The translations under genes were made by a program, and so were the position numbers. From Bacillota bacterium (GTDB lineage: Bacteria > Bacillota > Clostridia > Oscillospirales > Oscillospiraceae), in assembly GCA_030529825.1 (NCBI GenBank), contig JAUMWD010000003.1:119641-183640 (forward strand): DNA of 64,000 nt, given 5' to 3'. This document shows, piece by piece, positions 25,601-35,008 of this stretch. Within the stretch, counting starts at the first letter, position 1. Each line of letters begins with the position of its first letter. Under the pieces are notes generated by a model. That model was not told where the DNA came from. It did not search any database and was given only the letters and a program-made list of their open reading frames with translations.

Positions 25601-26470
25601 ATGAAAATCAATAAGAAATGGTACATTGTTTTTGTTGTACCTATCCTTATCCCGTTCATTTTTACGGTTATTCTTCCGTTCTTTCAGGGCATAGAATTCT
25701 CCTTCGTGAAATGGAACGGCCTTGCGAAGGCCGAAAAGGTGTTTGTGGGTCTGCAGAACTTTAAGGATGTTCTGCATGACGACAGATTTATGACATCTCT
25801 CGGCAGAACAAGCTTGTTTACTCTTATAACGGTTGTTCTCGTCAATGTTATTGCCCTTGCCTTCGCAACATGGGTAACATCGGAAATAAAATTCAAAAAC
25901 ACCGGCAGAGCAATGCTGTTTATGCCCTACCTCATCGGCGGCCTTATTCTGGGCTATGTCTGGAAATATGTCCTCGGTCAGGGCATGACTCTTCTTGCCG
26001 CAAACACCGGCAACGAATCGCTTTTCTTCAACTGGCTTTCTGATCCGCAGTATGCCTTTATTGCAATGATCGTTGTTGCAACATGGCAAATGGCGGGATA
26101 CATGATGGTCATATATATTGCAGGTCTTGAGGCCATCTCCGGCGATGTGCTGGAGGCGGCAAAGATGGACGGCGCCAACGGTTGGAAGGAATTTATCCAC
26201 ATCAAGCTTCCTCTTCTCATGCCGAGCATCACCATCTGCCTCTTCCTGACGCTCTCCAACTGCTTCAAGATTTACGATGTGAATGTTTCCCTCACGGGCG
26301 GCGGTCCTGCCAACTCCACGGAGATGATTTCGCTGAACATCTATAATGAGATATTTGTTCAGTCCAACTTCGGTCTCGGACAGGCTAAGGCCATTGTATT
26401 CTTCCTCATCGTAGCGGTTATAACCTTCCTGCAGGTTCGCCTGACCAGCAAAAAGGAGGTCGAGATTTAA
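25601..26470 (+). CDS. Sugar ABC permease, MalF type
   Basis: A 289-residue inner-membrane protein with six helices, starting 'WYIVFVVPILIPFIFTVILP'. The coupling EAA loop is 'EAAKMDGANGWKEFIHIKLPL', which contacts the ATPase. ATG 25601 is preferred over an in-frame TTG because ATGGAG stands at a suitable distance. Its stop overlaps the next start by one base. Confidence 0.92.
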   Translation: MKINKKWYIVFVVPILIPFIFTVILPFFQGIEFSFVKWNGLAKAEKVFVGLQNFKDVLHDDRFMTSLGRTSLFTLITVVLVNVIALAFATWVTSEIKFKNTGRAMLFMPYLIGGLILGYVWKYVLGQGMTLLAANTGNESLFFNWLSDPQYAFIAMIVVATWQMAGYMMVIYIAGLEAISGDVLEAAKMDGANGWKEFIHIKLPLLMPSITICLFLTLSNCFKIYDVNVSLTGGGPANSTEMISLNIYNEIFVQSNFGLGQAKAIVFFLIVAVITFLQVRLTSKKEVEI

Positions 26471-27312
26471 TGCATAAGACAAGAAAAGGAGTATCCTCCG
26501 TCTTGCTGGTGCTTGTCAGTCTTATCTGGCTTGCACCCATCTACATCATTCTGACAAACTCCTTCAAGTCAAGAGATGAGATGTACGCAAACGCACTTGC
26601 GCTGCCGAAGGATTTTTCCCTCGGCTATTATCTCGATGCCATGGGAAGACTCGACTTCTTAACCGTGTTTAAAAACTCGCTTATTCTCACTGTGGTGAGC
26701 GTGCTCCTGCTTGTTGTTCTGTGTGCCATGGCATCGTGGATGCTGGCGCGCTCCAACGGCAAGCTGTCCAAGCTCATTTATGCGGTGCTGATACTCACCA
26801 TGCTTATACCCTTCCAAACACTCATGATGCCTCTCATGCAGGAGATGAACAATATCACCAAGGCCACGGGACTGCAGATGAAGGACTCCCTCGGCGGACT
26901 TATCTTCATGTATCTGGGCTTCGGCGCGGGCATGGGAATTTTCCTGGGCTATGGCTTCGTAAAGGGCTCGATTCCCAAATCCCTTGAGGAGGCGGCAATA
27001 ATTGACGGCTGCAACACATGGCAGCTGTTCTGGCATGTTGTATTCCCAACCATGAAGCCCGTGCTCATCACTCTGGCAATCCTGGATGTCATCTGGATCT
27101 GGAACGACTACCTGCTCCCCAGCCTGACGCTGAGAAGCGCGGCAAACCAGACCATACCCATCGGAACGCAGATGTTCTTCGGTCAGTACACGATTGAATG
27201 GAACCTTGCGATGGCGGCTCTTATGCTGACCATAATCCCCGTAATTATATTCTATCTCTGCGCACAGAAGTACATCGTCAAGGGTGTTGCGGCAGGCGCT
27301 GTCAAGGGATAA
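26470..27312 (+). CDS. Sugar ABC permease, MalG type
   Basis: A 280-residue second permease with six helices. It starts 'VSSVLLVLVSLIWLAPIYIIL', has 'NSFKSRDEMY' after helix 1 and the EAA loop 'EEAAIIDGCNTWQLFWHVVF'. It forms the channel with the MalF-type subunit; the shared base at 26470 couples their translation. Confidence 0.92.
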   Translation: MHKTRKGVSSVLLVLVSLIWLAPIYIILTNSFKSRDEMYANALALPKDFSLGYYLDAMGRLDFLTVFKNSLILTVVSVLLLVVLCAMASWMLARSNGKLSKLIYAVLILTMLIPFQTLMMPLMQEMNNITKATGLQMKDSLGGLIFMYLGFGAGMGIFLGYGFVKGSIPKSLEEAAIIDGCNTWQLFWHVVFPTMKPVLITLAILDVIWIWNDYLLPSLTLRSAANQTIPIGTQMFFGQYTIEWNLAMAALMLTIIPVIIFYLCAQKYIVKGVAAGAVKG

Positions 27313-27338
27313 GACCTCAATACCGAAAGGAGCATGAG

Positions 27339-29612
27339 ATGAAAAAGATATACCGCTTAAAGGACTTTCCCATAGACGAAAAAGCGCTGATGCTCCAGGA
27401 AACCCTGTTTCATAATGCTAACGGATATCTCGGTGTGAGAGGCAACCTTGAGGAGGGACTTCCGCAGGAATTCAACACCATGCGGGGTACCTATCTGAAT
27501 GGTTTTTACGATGTCATCCCCATGAAGCAGTCGGAGAGCCTTTGCAATCTTGTCGAGGAAAAGGACACCATGCTGAATGTGGCAGACTTCCAGAGCATTG
27601 AGATTTTCTTCGACGGTGAGCGTTTCTCCATGCTTGACGGAAGGGCAGAGCAGCTTTGCAGAACTCTGGACATGGATGCAGGTATTACGGAACGAAGCCT
27701 TGCATGGCATACAAATAGCGGAAAGCATATTCAAATATGCTTTAGGAGAATGGCAAGCTTTGTCCGAAAGAATATGTTTACGATCGAGTGCAGACTCAAA
27801 TGCCTCGATGCCGATTGCGGCCTCGATATTCATTCTCATCAGAAGGCTCTTGTGCGCAATTATTCAAACCCCGCCGATCCACGTGTGGGGCAGAACAACA
27901 AGCTTCTGCTTCATCCCACGGTGCATCTGCTCGAAAACGGCACAAGTGTGCTTGAGTGTGAAACCACTGTGAGCAGTCTCAAAGTCTGCACGGCGGTGCA
28001 GCATGAGCTTTCTCGGAAAATGAGGGAGAGCATAAGCTATGACGAAATTGAGCATAGCTGCACCGCAAGCTATTCGGGAAGCCTGAAAAAAGGCGAGGAG
28101 CTTCGGCTTGTGAAATATATCGCCGTGTGCGATTCCCGCAGAGAGGCTGAACCCGTAAAGGCGGCGCTTTCATATCTCGGGGAAAGCTTCGGCGAGCTGG
28201 ATGAGCTTTACGAGGAGCAGGCTGAATATCTGGAAAGCTTCTGGGAACGCTCACTTCTTCACATCGAGACCGATGACGACAGCGGCCTTGCGATGGTTTT
28301 CAATCAGTATCAGCTTCTGCAGTCCGTGGGCAGCGACGGCATCTGCGGAACGGCATCAAAGGGGCTCTCGGGGGAGGGCTATGAGGGACATTATTTCTGG
28401 GATACGGAAATATATATTCTGCCCTTTTTAAGCTGTACAAATCCCGAGCTTGCCCGCTGCCAGCTGGGCTACAGATATGCTACCCTTGAGCTTGCCCGTG
28501 AAAACGCAAAGCTTCTCGGACACAAAAAGGGCGTTTTGTTTCCGTGGCGCACCGTCTCCGGCAGAGAGTGCTCCGGCTTTTTCCCCGCAGGCTCGGCGCA
28601 GTATCACATAAACGGTGATATTGCCTACGCCGTGGTACAGTATTATCTGATGACCGGCGATTTTGAGTACATGGCAAAAGAGGGCGCGGAGATTCTCATA
28701 GAAACCGCGAGACTCTGGATGGATGTGGGCAACTACAGCAAGGGAAAATTCGTTATAAACGATGTTACGGGTCCCGATGAGTACACCTGCATCGTAAACA
28801 ACAACTATTACACTAATGCCAGCGCAAAGTATAACCTCACATGGGCGGTGAAGGCGGCAAGGCTTCTTTCTGACCGCGGTATGTGGCAGGAGCTTGAAGC
28901 CCGATTGGGTGTAAGCAGCGAAGAGCTTGAAGGCTTCGGCAAGGCGGCAGAGGCAATGCTCCTTCCTTATGATGAAGCGCTGGGCATTAATCCGCAGGAC
29001 GATTCGTTCCTGTCCAAACCGATTTGGGATTTCGAGAATACACCCAAGGAAAACTATCCTCTGCTTCTGCACTATCATCCTCTTTGTCTGTACAGGCATC
29101 AGGTGTGCAAGCAGGCGGACACCGTGCTTGCGTATTTCCTTTTTGACGGCATTGAATCGCGGGAAACCATGCTTTCCTCCTTTGAGTACTATGAAAAGCT
29201 GACAACTCACGATTCCTCTCTGTCAAACTGCGTTTTCAGCATCGTTGCGGCTCGTTTGGGACTTAAGGACAAGGCGAGAAGCTACTTCGGTGACAGCATA
29301 AGAAGTGACTTGGTTAACAGCTACGGCAACACCGGTGACGGCATCCACACCGCAAACATGGGCGGCAGCTATATGACTATCGTCTACGGCTTCGCGGGCA
29401 TGACGGTTACCGAGTCCGGCATAGGCTTTGCTCCGAGCATTCCCGATGACTGGCGCTCCTACAGCTTCAGAATCGGCTACATGGGACGCAGTCTGGAGAT
29501 AAGCGTTAACACGGAAAAGGCATCGGTTCGGCTTCTTTCCGGCGAGGCGCTGGATATAAGGCTCTTCGGACAGCTTGTTCGACTGAACGATAAAACGGAG
29601 GTAAGCATATGA
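27339..29612 (+). CDS. GH65 disaccharide phosphorylase
   Basis: A 757-residue glycoside hydrolase family 65 protein, which splits an alpha-glucosyl disaccharide with phosphate to beta-glucose-1-phosphate plus glucose. Signatures: 'YLGVRGNLEEG', 'GYEGHYFWDTEIYILPF', 'FPWRTVSGRECS', the catalytic acid in 'VTGPDEYTCIVNNNYYTNASA' and the C-terminal 'GIHTANMGGSYM'. The sugar (maltose, trehalose, kojibiose or nigerose) cannot be told by eye. The neighbouring beta-phosphoglucomutase, overlapping by four bases, consumes the product. Start chosen after AAAGGAGCATGAG. Confidence 0.9.
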   Translation: MKKIYRLKDFPIDEKALMLQETLFHNANGYLGVRGNLEEGLPQEFNTMRGTYLNGFYDVIPMKQSESLCNLVEEKDTMLNVADFQSIEIFFDGERFSMLDGRAEQLCRTLDMDAGITERSLAWHTNSGKHIQICFRRMASFVRKNMFTIECRLKCLDADCGLDIHSHQKALVRNYSNPADPRVGQNNKLLLHPTVHLLENGTSVLECETTVSSLKVCTAVQHELSRKMRESISYDEIEHSCTASYSGSLKKGEELRLVKYIAVCDSRREAEPVKAALSYLGESFGELDELYEEQAEYLESFWERSLLHIETDDDSGLAMVFNQYQLLQSVGSDGICGTASKGLSGEGYEGHYFWDTEIYILPFLSCTNPELARCQLGYRYATLELARENAKLLGHKKGVLFPWRTVSGRECSGFFPAGSAQYHINGDIAYAVVQYYLMTGDFEYMAKEGAEILIETARLWMDVGNYSKGKFVINDVTGPDEYTCIVNNNYYTNASAKYNLTWAVKAARLLSDRGMWQELEARLGVSSEELEGFGKAAEAMLLPYDEALGINPQDDSFLSKPIWDFENTPKENYPLLLHYHPLCLYRHQVCKQADTVLAYFLFDGIESRETMLSSFEYYEKLTTHDSSLSNCVFSIVAARLGLKDKARSYFGDSIRSDLVNSYGNTGDGIHTANMGGSYMTIVYGFAGMTVTESGIGFAPSIPDDWRSYSFRIGYMGRSLEISVNTEKASVRLLSGEALDIRLFGQLVRLNDKTEVSI

Positions 29613-30244
29613 TAAAGGCTGTAATATTCGACCTTGACGGAGTTATCTGCTCCACGGACGAGTTCCACTATGAGGCATGGAAAACTCTTGCGGACAGACT
29701 CGGAATTTATTTCGACAGAAAGATAAACGAGCGCCTTCGCGGAGTAAGCCGCATGGATTCTCTGGACATCGTTCTGGAACGGTCGGATAAGGCCTATACC
29801 CCGGAGGAAAAGCTGGAGCTTGCCACTGAAAAGAACGAATGCTACAAAAAGCTTCTCATGAAGATGAGTCCCGCAGACCTCAGTGATGAGGTAAGGGAAA
29901 CCCTTCTCGCTCTGCGGGAAAAGGGATACCCCATGGCCATCGGCTCATCCTCAAAGAATACAAAGCAGATTCTTAAAAACATCGGACTTGAGGGCTTCTT
30001 CAATGCCGTTTCCGACGGAACGAATATCAGCCGTTCAAAGCCCGACCCCGAGGTTTTCCTCTGCGCGGCAGAGTACCTCGGGCAAAAGCCCTGCGATTGC
30101 CTTGTGGTTGAGGACGCGGATGCCGGCATCATTGCCGCCAAACGGGGCGGAATGAGCGCGGCAGGCATAGGTCCCGCCGCAGAGCATCCCGAGGCAGATT
30201 ACCGTCTGGACAGTTTTTCGAAGCTTAAGGAAATATTGTTTTAA
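29609..30244 (+). CDS. pgmB: Beta-phosphoglucomutase
   Basis: A 211-residue HAD-superfamily enzyme converting beta-glucose-1-phosphate to glucose-6-phosphate. It has the nucleophile motif 'FDLDGVICSTDEFHYEAW', the cap signature 'RLRGVSRMDSLDIVLE', 'AIGSSSKNT' (motif II), Lys in 'RSKPDPEVF' and 'VVEDADAGIIAAK'. Overlap with GH65 gives a fixed pair: phosphorolysis then isomerisation, feeding glycolysis with one ATP saved. Confidence 0.93.
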   Translation: MIKAVIFDLDGVICSTDEFHYEAWKTLADRLGIYFDRKINERLRGVSRMDSLDIVLERSDKAYTPEEKLELATEKNECYKKLLMKMSPADLSDEVRETLLALREKGYPMAIGSSSKNTKQILKNIGLEGFFNAVSDGTNISRSKPDPEVFLCAAEYLGQKPCDCLVVEDADAGIIAAKRGGMSAAGIGPAAEHPEADYRLDSFSKLKEILF

Positions 30245-30417
30245 TCCCTAACTACGGCCGTGCGCCCTACTCCACCTAATAGGGCGTGCGAGTCAAAGAA
30301 AAGGAGGAAAAATCCGCAAGACCTGCGGTGCGGCAGTGTGGAGACCTGTCGTAATGCGTGCTGCAATGCAGGCGCGAGACCGTTTTTGCGGAGGCAAAGC
30401 GGTTAAGGTCAGAATTT
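30245..30417 (+). promoter_or_regulatory. Structured leader before the ATPase gene
   Basis: A GC-rich 173-base gap with several possible stems: CGCCCTA / TAGGGCG (30263-30288), CTGCA-A-TGCAG near 30366, and CCGTTTTTGC / GCAAAGCGG (30380-30402) just before the weak ribosome site. AAGGAGG occurs at 30302 with no frame behind it. No known riboswitch was recognised. Confidence 0.4.
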
Positions 30418-31581
30418 ATGGCAGAAGTAAAACTCGTAAATCTTAAGAAAGTCTACCCCAACACAGAGAAGAAAAAGAAAGCCAAAAAGGGCGAGGAAGA
30501 AAAGAAGATTAATCTTCAGATTACCGATGAGGGCGTAGTCGCCGTTCAGGAGTTTAACCTGGACATCAAGGACCAGGAATTCATTGTCCTTGTCGGTCCC
30601 TCCGGCTGCGGCAAATCCACCACCCTGCGTATGATTGCAGGTTTGGAGGAAATCTCAAGCGGCGAATTGTACATCGGCGACAAGCTGATGAACGATGTTG
30701 AGCCCAAGGACAGAGATATCGCAATGGTATTCCAGAACTATGCGCTTTATCCTCATATGACCGTGTATGAAAACATGGCATTCTCTCTGAAGCTGAAGAA
30801 AACTCCTAAAGATATAATCGACCAGAAGGTGCGCGAGGCAGCAGAGATACTTGATATTACTCAGTACTTAGACCGCAAGCCCAAGGCACTGTCCGGCGGT
30901 CAGCGTCAGCGTGTTGCAATCGGTCGTGCAATCGTCCGCGCACCGCAGGTTATGCTCATGGACGAGCCTCTGTCAAACCTCGATGCAAAGCTGCGTAATG
31001 AGATGCGCGCGGAGATAATAAAGCTGCGTCAGCGAATCAATACCACCTTCGTGTATGTTACCCACGACCAGACCGAGGCTATGACTCTCGGTGACCGCAT
31101 CGTCATTATGAAGGACGGCTTTATTCAGCAGATAGGCACACCGCAGGAGGTCTTTGACCACCCCGCAAATCTGTTTGTTGCAGGCTTCATCGGCACTCCG
31201 CAGATGAATTTCTTTGATGCAAAGCTCGTAAAGAAAGACGGCAAGTATGCGGTCGAGGCAGGCGGCATTACCGTTGAGCTCAGCGAGGATAAGCAGGCAC
31301 GCCTTGCAGCCAACAATGTTGAGGCGCAGGATATAACCCTCGGTGTGCGCCCCGACCATATCGTTCTGTGCGAAAACGGCATCAGGGGCAGAGTCGATGT
31401 AAGCGAGCTTATGGGCTCCTCTGTTCATCTTCACATCTCCGCAGAGGGCAAGGACATTATCGTAATCGTTCCTACCAACGGTGCAGCGGCCTCCTTCCCC
31501 ATGGGCAGCGAGGTAAACCTCACCTTCGGCGGCAACGTAGCCCATGTCTTCGACAAGGACGGCAAAAACCTCGAGTGGTAA
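30418..31581 (+). CDS. msmX: Multi-sugar ABC transporter ATPase (MsmX/UgpC type)
   Basis: A 387-residue ATPase with Walker A '[10 protein letters not shown]', signature '[14 protein letters not shown]', Walker B '[14 protein letters not shown]', and switch His in '[12 protein letters not shown]'. The C-terminal regulatory OB part ('NFFDAKLV', '[10 protein letters not shown]') is typical of MalK/MsmX. Residues about 12-40 contain a lysine-rich insertion ([13 protein letters not shown]) between the first two strands, often seen in Clostridia homologues. It lies after the phosphorylase genes and probably energises this and other sugar permeases. A 3' fragment of a second copy exists at 34823-35008. 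Confidence 0.93.
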   Translation: MAEVKLVNLKKVYPNTEKKKKAKKGEEEKKINLQITDEGVVAVQEFNLDIKDQEFIVLVGPSGCGKSTTLRMIAGLEEISSGELYIGDKLMNDVEPKDRDIAMVFQNYALYPHMTVYENMAFSLKLKKTPKDIIDQKVREAAEILDITQYLDRKPKALSGGQRQRVAIGRAIVRAPQVMLMDEPLSNLDAKLRNEMRAEIIKLRQRINTTFVYVTHDQTEAMTLGDRIVIMKDGFIQQIGTPQEVFDHPANLFVAGFIGTPQMNFFDAKLVKKDGKYAVEAGGITVELSEDKQARLAANNVEAQDITLGVRPDHIVLCENGIRGRVDVSELMGSSVHLHISAEGKDIIVIVPTNGAAASFPMGSEVNLTFGGNVAHVFDKDGKNLEW

Positions 31582-31667
31582 CGGCAAAGGCTACATCAAA
31601 AAGGTCGGTACGCCATAGAGACTAACAGTCCTTGAACGGCCATTTCCCGACTGTGCATCATAAAAAA

Positions 31668-31700
31668 TCCGGCAATGCAACAGCATTGCCGGACTTTTTG
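31668..31700 (+). terminator. Intrinsic terminator of the sugar operon
   Basis: TCCGGCAATGC / GCATTGCCGGA, loop AACA, then CTTTTTG. Nearly the same stem occurs at 45419-45450. Confidence 0.88.
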
Positions 31701-31744
31701 TTATATTGTCTTTTTGCTAATCTGTCGCTAAAAGCAGCTCTGAT

Positions 31745-33016
31745 TTATTCTTCTATAAGCTTGCTTGTGTTGCAGCAGGTGTATTCAGGCGGAAAATCAA
31801 ATTGATAGAGCTCGTATGCGATTTCGCGCTTTTTCAAAACCTTGCGAAGAGAGTCCATAAAGCAATCATTTCGGGTGCACTGATGGATAGTAAGACTAAC
31901 CTTTGAGTTGATTGTAACCCCGGAAACGGCGATAAGTCCTTCGTGTATTGCGTTGAAATCCATGTGTATATCCCGGACCTTTTCCGACAGCTCTTCGGAA
32001 AATCCCGGCTTTGTGATATGCGTGTAAATAATTTCTGCCGCCGAATTCTCTGTTGTCTCGCTCTCCATAAGCTTCCGGAAGTCCTCGGGATCGGCTTTCA
32101 TCTGTTCCAAAAGGCCGGCATCCACATTTAAAAACTGTGTCAGATTGGACTTATCCGTCCAAAGATCGAGCTGGCTGCGAAATATGGTTTCCACCTTTGC
32201 ATCCGGCATGTTTTTCATGCGTTCAGTCACATAGCAGAGAGAAAATCCCTGAACAAAATTTCGGTCAGTCACAGTCGGGAAGAAGCGGCGAAGATTCACG
32301 GGAACTCTGACATAAATGTTGCCGGTTTCAATGTTGAATGCATCCGCCACTGTCCTTGCCAGGATGCAGGCAACAACGGAAAAAATGCTGGTTTCGCTCT
32401 CCTTCGCAAAGCGCCGCACTTCCATCAAGGGAATTTCCAGTCTCCAGGGGCGCTGGTCCTTTAGCTCGAACCAATAGGAATCAATATTCACGGGCTGATT
32501 CGATTTTGGACTGCAAAGCGCTTCACAAGCAGGGTCAGCATAGCGAAGGAAGCCGTTTTCCAAGGTTTGCTCCGGACTGCCCGCGGGAAAATCCGTTACG
32601 GTATCCGAAAACGCCGCGCCTGCGAGCCGAAAATATGTATGGAGGACGGTCTTGCAAAAGCTGAACATACCGGAGCCATCTGTGAGCACATGAGTTGAGT
32701 ATAAAAGCATTCGGTTGTCCTGAATCACTATAATCCAGGGATAATGATTGTTTTCGTCAGTGCCGTATATTATGGGCGCATCGTCCGCGGTGAATATTAC
32801 GGGCGGCTCCGGATTTTCCTCAAAGCAATACTGTCCGTTTTCAAAAATTATACGGGTCCCGAACAGAGGATGATAAGCGATGGCCTCTTTGACGGCGATT
32901 AGCATTATACCTGCATCAATGGCTTCATACAGGTCAACCGTTAAATGCGCGCCCGCAAGATTTATCAGTGCATATATACTTTCCTTGCCGTTCATTTCGT
33001 ATCTTTTTAAATCCAT
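31745..33016 (-). CDS. Condensation-fold acyltransferase (PapA/AAT-like)
   Basis: A 423-residue protein of the condensation/alcohol-acyltransferase superfamily. The catalytic motif HxxxDG is H109-V-L-T-D113-G114, in the expected place, and a second half contains 'YVRVPVNLRRFFP' and 'SVVACILARTVADAF'. Such enzymes join an acyl thioester to an alcohol or amine. It follows the MATE exporter by 53 bases on the same strand and has a good AAGGAG site. A protein of equal size and fold lies at 39815. Confidence 0.78.
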   Translation of the reverse strand: MDLKRYEMNGKESIYALINLAGAHLTVDLYEAIDAGIMLIAVKEAIAYHPLFGTRIIFENGQYCFEENPEPPVIFTADDAPIIYGTDENNHYPWIIVIQDNRMLLYSTHVLTDGSGMFSFCKTVLHTYFRLAGAAFSDTVTDFPAGSPEQTLENGFLRYADPACEALCSPKSNQPVNIDSYWFELKDQRPWRLEIPLMEVRRFAKESETSIFSVVACILARTVADAFNIETGNIYVRVPVNLRRFFPTVTDRNFVQGFSLCYVTERMKNMPDAKVETIFRSQLDLWTDKSNLTQFLNVDAGLLEQMKADPEDFRKLMESETTENSAAEIIYTHITKPGFSEELSEKVRDIHMDFNAIHEGLIAVSGVTINSKVSLTIHQCTRNDCFMDSLRKVLKKREIAYELYQFDFPPEYTCCNTSKLIEE

Positions 33017-33069
33017 AGGAAGTCTCCTTAATATTTATAAGCAGCGCACACGCATCCTCGTTTTCGGCT

Positions 33070-34437
33070 TTAAGCTTCAGCCTGTAATCGCAGAAGCCGA
33101 TTTGCCCAATGGGACTTATAGTACAGAAGCAGTGCAACGGCCCCAAGTCCCCAGCTGACAGTGAATGCAAGAGAAACGGAAATCGGTGTGATGGAGAAGA
33201 AGGCGGAAAGGACAATCAGGAAGGCAAGGCGGAATCCGACATAGAATATCAGCTTGATTCCTGTCGGACCCTTTGAATCGCCCATTCCTGTCATGGCACG
33301 GGTCAGATTTTCGGTGATACAATAGTAGAGCATTGACATGACGACCCAACGGATAAATATTACACCAAATCGAATAGCTTCTGCATCTTCCGTAAATATG
33401 CCGATGAGCGATTTCGCGAAAATAAACATACCCACGGAAATCACGGCAGAAACGGCGAAGCTCAGAACGTTTGCCTTGTGTATTCCCTCTTTGACTCTGC
33501 TATATTGCTTTGCCCCGAAATTCTGGCTCGCAAAAGCGGCGGAAGCGGAGGAGAAGGAATCTACGGGCATCATGGAAACGCCCAGCAGCTTATTGAAGCA
33601 GCTCCAGCCGGCCATGCAGGCAGAGCCCAGCATGTTTATATATGTCTGTGCCAAAAGATTTGTAAATGCGGTAATCACCGATTGGATACTTGAGGGCAAG
33701 CCGATTGACAGGATGGTTTTCAGTTGGGAAGAATTGATATGTATGCCGCGCCAATCCAGCCGATAGACCTCCTGTGTTTTGGTCAGGACTATAACGACCT
33801 GAATCGCAGCTATAAACTGGGAAATTGTCGTTGCCCATGCGACACCGGCCACTCCTGCGTCGAAAACAACGACAAAAACAATATCGAGTACAATGTTTAT
33901 GGCACTGGATACTGTCAGGAAAATCAACGGCATAGTAGTATTTCCTACTGCCCGGAGAATTTCGCCGCCGATATTGTAAATGATCATGCCGGAAATGCCG
34001 ATGAAATAGATATGCAGATATGTTGACGCAAAGGAAAAAACATCGTCGGGGGTTTTCAGCAGCCTGAGTATGGGATTTGAAAGAGGATATCCGATAACCG
34101 TCAGAGCCGCGCAAATAATCAGAGAAAACGCAATGATCGTCTGAATTGCATCATGAAGAGCGTTCTTTTCCTTCGAGCCGAAGATTTGCCCCACCAGAGT
34201 GCCGGCTCCGACAGAAAAGCCCAGGAAGAGGTAAAGCGTAATATTGGTTATCATACCGGTTGCGCCAACAGCCGCCATAGCTTCAGTACCGATAAAGCGA
34301 CCGACAACGATAGTGTCCACGATGTTATAAAGCATCTGCATTATACGGCCAAGGAAGACCGGTACGGAATATGCTATCAGATGCCTGTAAATATTTCCGC
34401 TTGTCATGTTTCGGACTTTTCCGGATTTTCGGAACAT
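33070..34437 (-). CDS. MATE-family efflux transporter
   Basis: A 455-residue membrane protein with twelve helices in two repeats of six. Signatures are 'SVPVFLGRIMQMLYNIVDTI', 'VGRFIGTEAMAAVGAT', 'GFSVGAGTLVGQIFGSKEK' and, in the second half, 'AFASQNFGAKQYSRVKEGI'. MATE proteins export drugs or metabolites using sodium or protons. It heads a two-gene operon with the condensation-fold enzyme, suggesting export of an acylated product. Confidence 0.9.
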   Translation of the reverse strand: MFRKSGKVRNMTSGNIYRHLIAYSVPVFLGRIMQMLYNIVDTIVVGRFIGTEAMAAVGATGMITNITLYLFLGFSVGAGTLVGQIFGSKEKNALHDAIQTIIAFSLIICAALTVIGYPLSNPILRLLKTPDDVFSFASTYLHIYFIGISGMIIYNIGGEILRAVGNTTMPLIFLTVSSAINIVLDIVFVVVFDAGVAGVAWATTISQFIAAIQVVIVLTKTQEVYRLDWRGIHINSSQLKTILSIGLPSSIQSVITAFTNLLAQTYINMLGSACMAGWSCFNKLLGVSMMPVDSFSSASAAFASQNFGAKQYSRVKEGIHKANVLSFAVSAVISVGMFIFAKSLIGIFTEDAEAIRFGVIFIRWVVMSMLYYCITENLTRAMTGMGDSKGPTGIKLIFYVGFRLAFLIVLSAFFSITPISVSLAFTVSWGLGAVALLLYYKSHWANRLLRLQAEA

Positions 34438-34777
34438 ATATAATCACTTCGCTTCGTTTCGGTGTTTTTTACGTGCGTTGGTATGCTTGCTTTTCCTCGT
34501 CGTACACATTTTGCCTTGGTGTTTTTCAAAATAGCCCCACAGATTGTGTTCTGCAGGGCTGCTTATCCTATCGTAAATTCCATAGCAATGCGGCTGAAAA
34601 AGTCAAATAGGCTTTTCCGATGAACACATTATAAAATGAAAATGGTAAAAATTCAAGATGCTGCGGCTGAACGGAAACACATACCCATACTCTCACGCCG
34701 CAAAGCAAAGAGCAGGCCCGGTATCCCGGCGTGGCTGCCATTTAAGAACGGTACCTATAAATGCACATAAAGTGCAT
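34438..34777. other. Non-coding gap
   Basis: I see no supported gene. It contains a small inverted repeat ATGCAC-ATAAA-GTGCAT (34760-34776). A promoter for the MATE operon is expected here but was not resolved. Confidence 0.4.
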
Positions 34778-34809
34778 AAAATCTCCGCAGTAATAGCAGC
34801 GGAGATTTT
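34778..34809 (-). terminator. Terminator of the decayed second msmX
   Basis: AAAATCTCCGC / GCGGAGATTTT hairpin 13 bases past the stop of the msmX fragment, with a T run in both directions. Confidence 0.75.
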
Positions 34810-34822
34810 ACGTGTTATTTAC

Positions 34823-35008
34823 TTACCACTCGAGGTTTTTGCCGTCTTTGTCGAAGACATGGGCGACATTGCCGCCGAAGGTGAGGTTTACCTCGCTTCC
34901 CATGGGGAAGGAGGCCGCTGCACCGTTTGTAGGCACGATAACGATGATATCCTTGCCCTCTGCGGAGATGTGAAGATGAACAGAGGAGCCCATAAGCTCG
35001 CTTACATC
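34823..35008 (-). pseudogene. 3' fragment of a second msmX gene
   Basis: Read on the minus strand this encodes the last 61 residues of MsmX, from '[20 protein letters not shown]' to 'GKNLEW' and the TAA stop, identical in protein to the end of 30418-31581. The DNA differs at several third positions, so it is a diverged paralogue rather than a recent copy. The rest of the gene is absent: similarity stops sharply at 35008. Confidence 0.85.

Noticed and set aside
34658-35008. N-terminal part of a 397-residue transglutaminase protein
   Set aside because: This part is antisense to a msmX fragment and has no family content; it is a by-product of the rearrangement.
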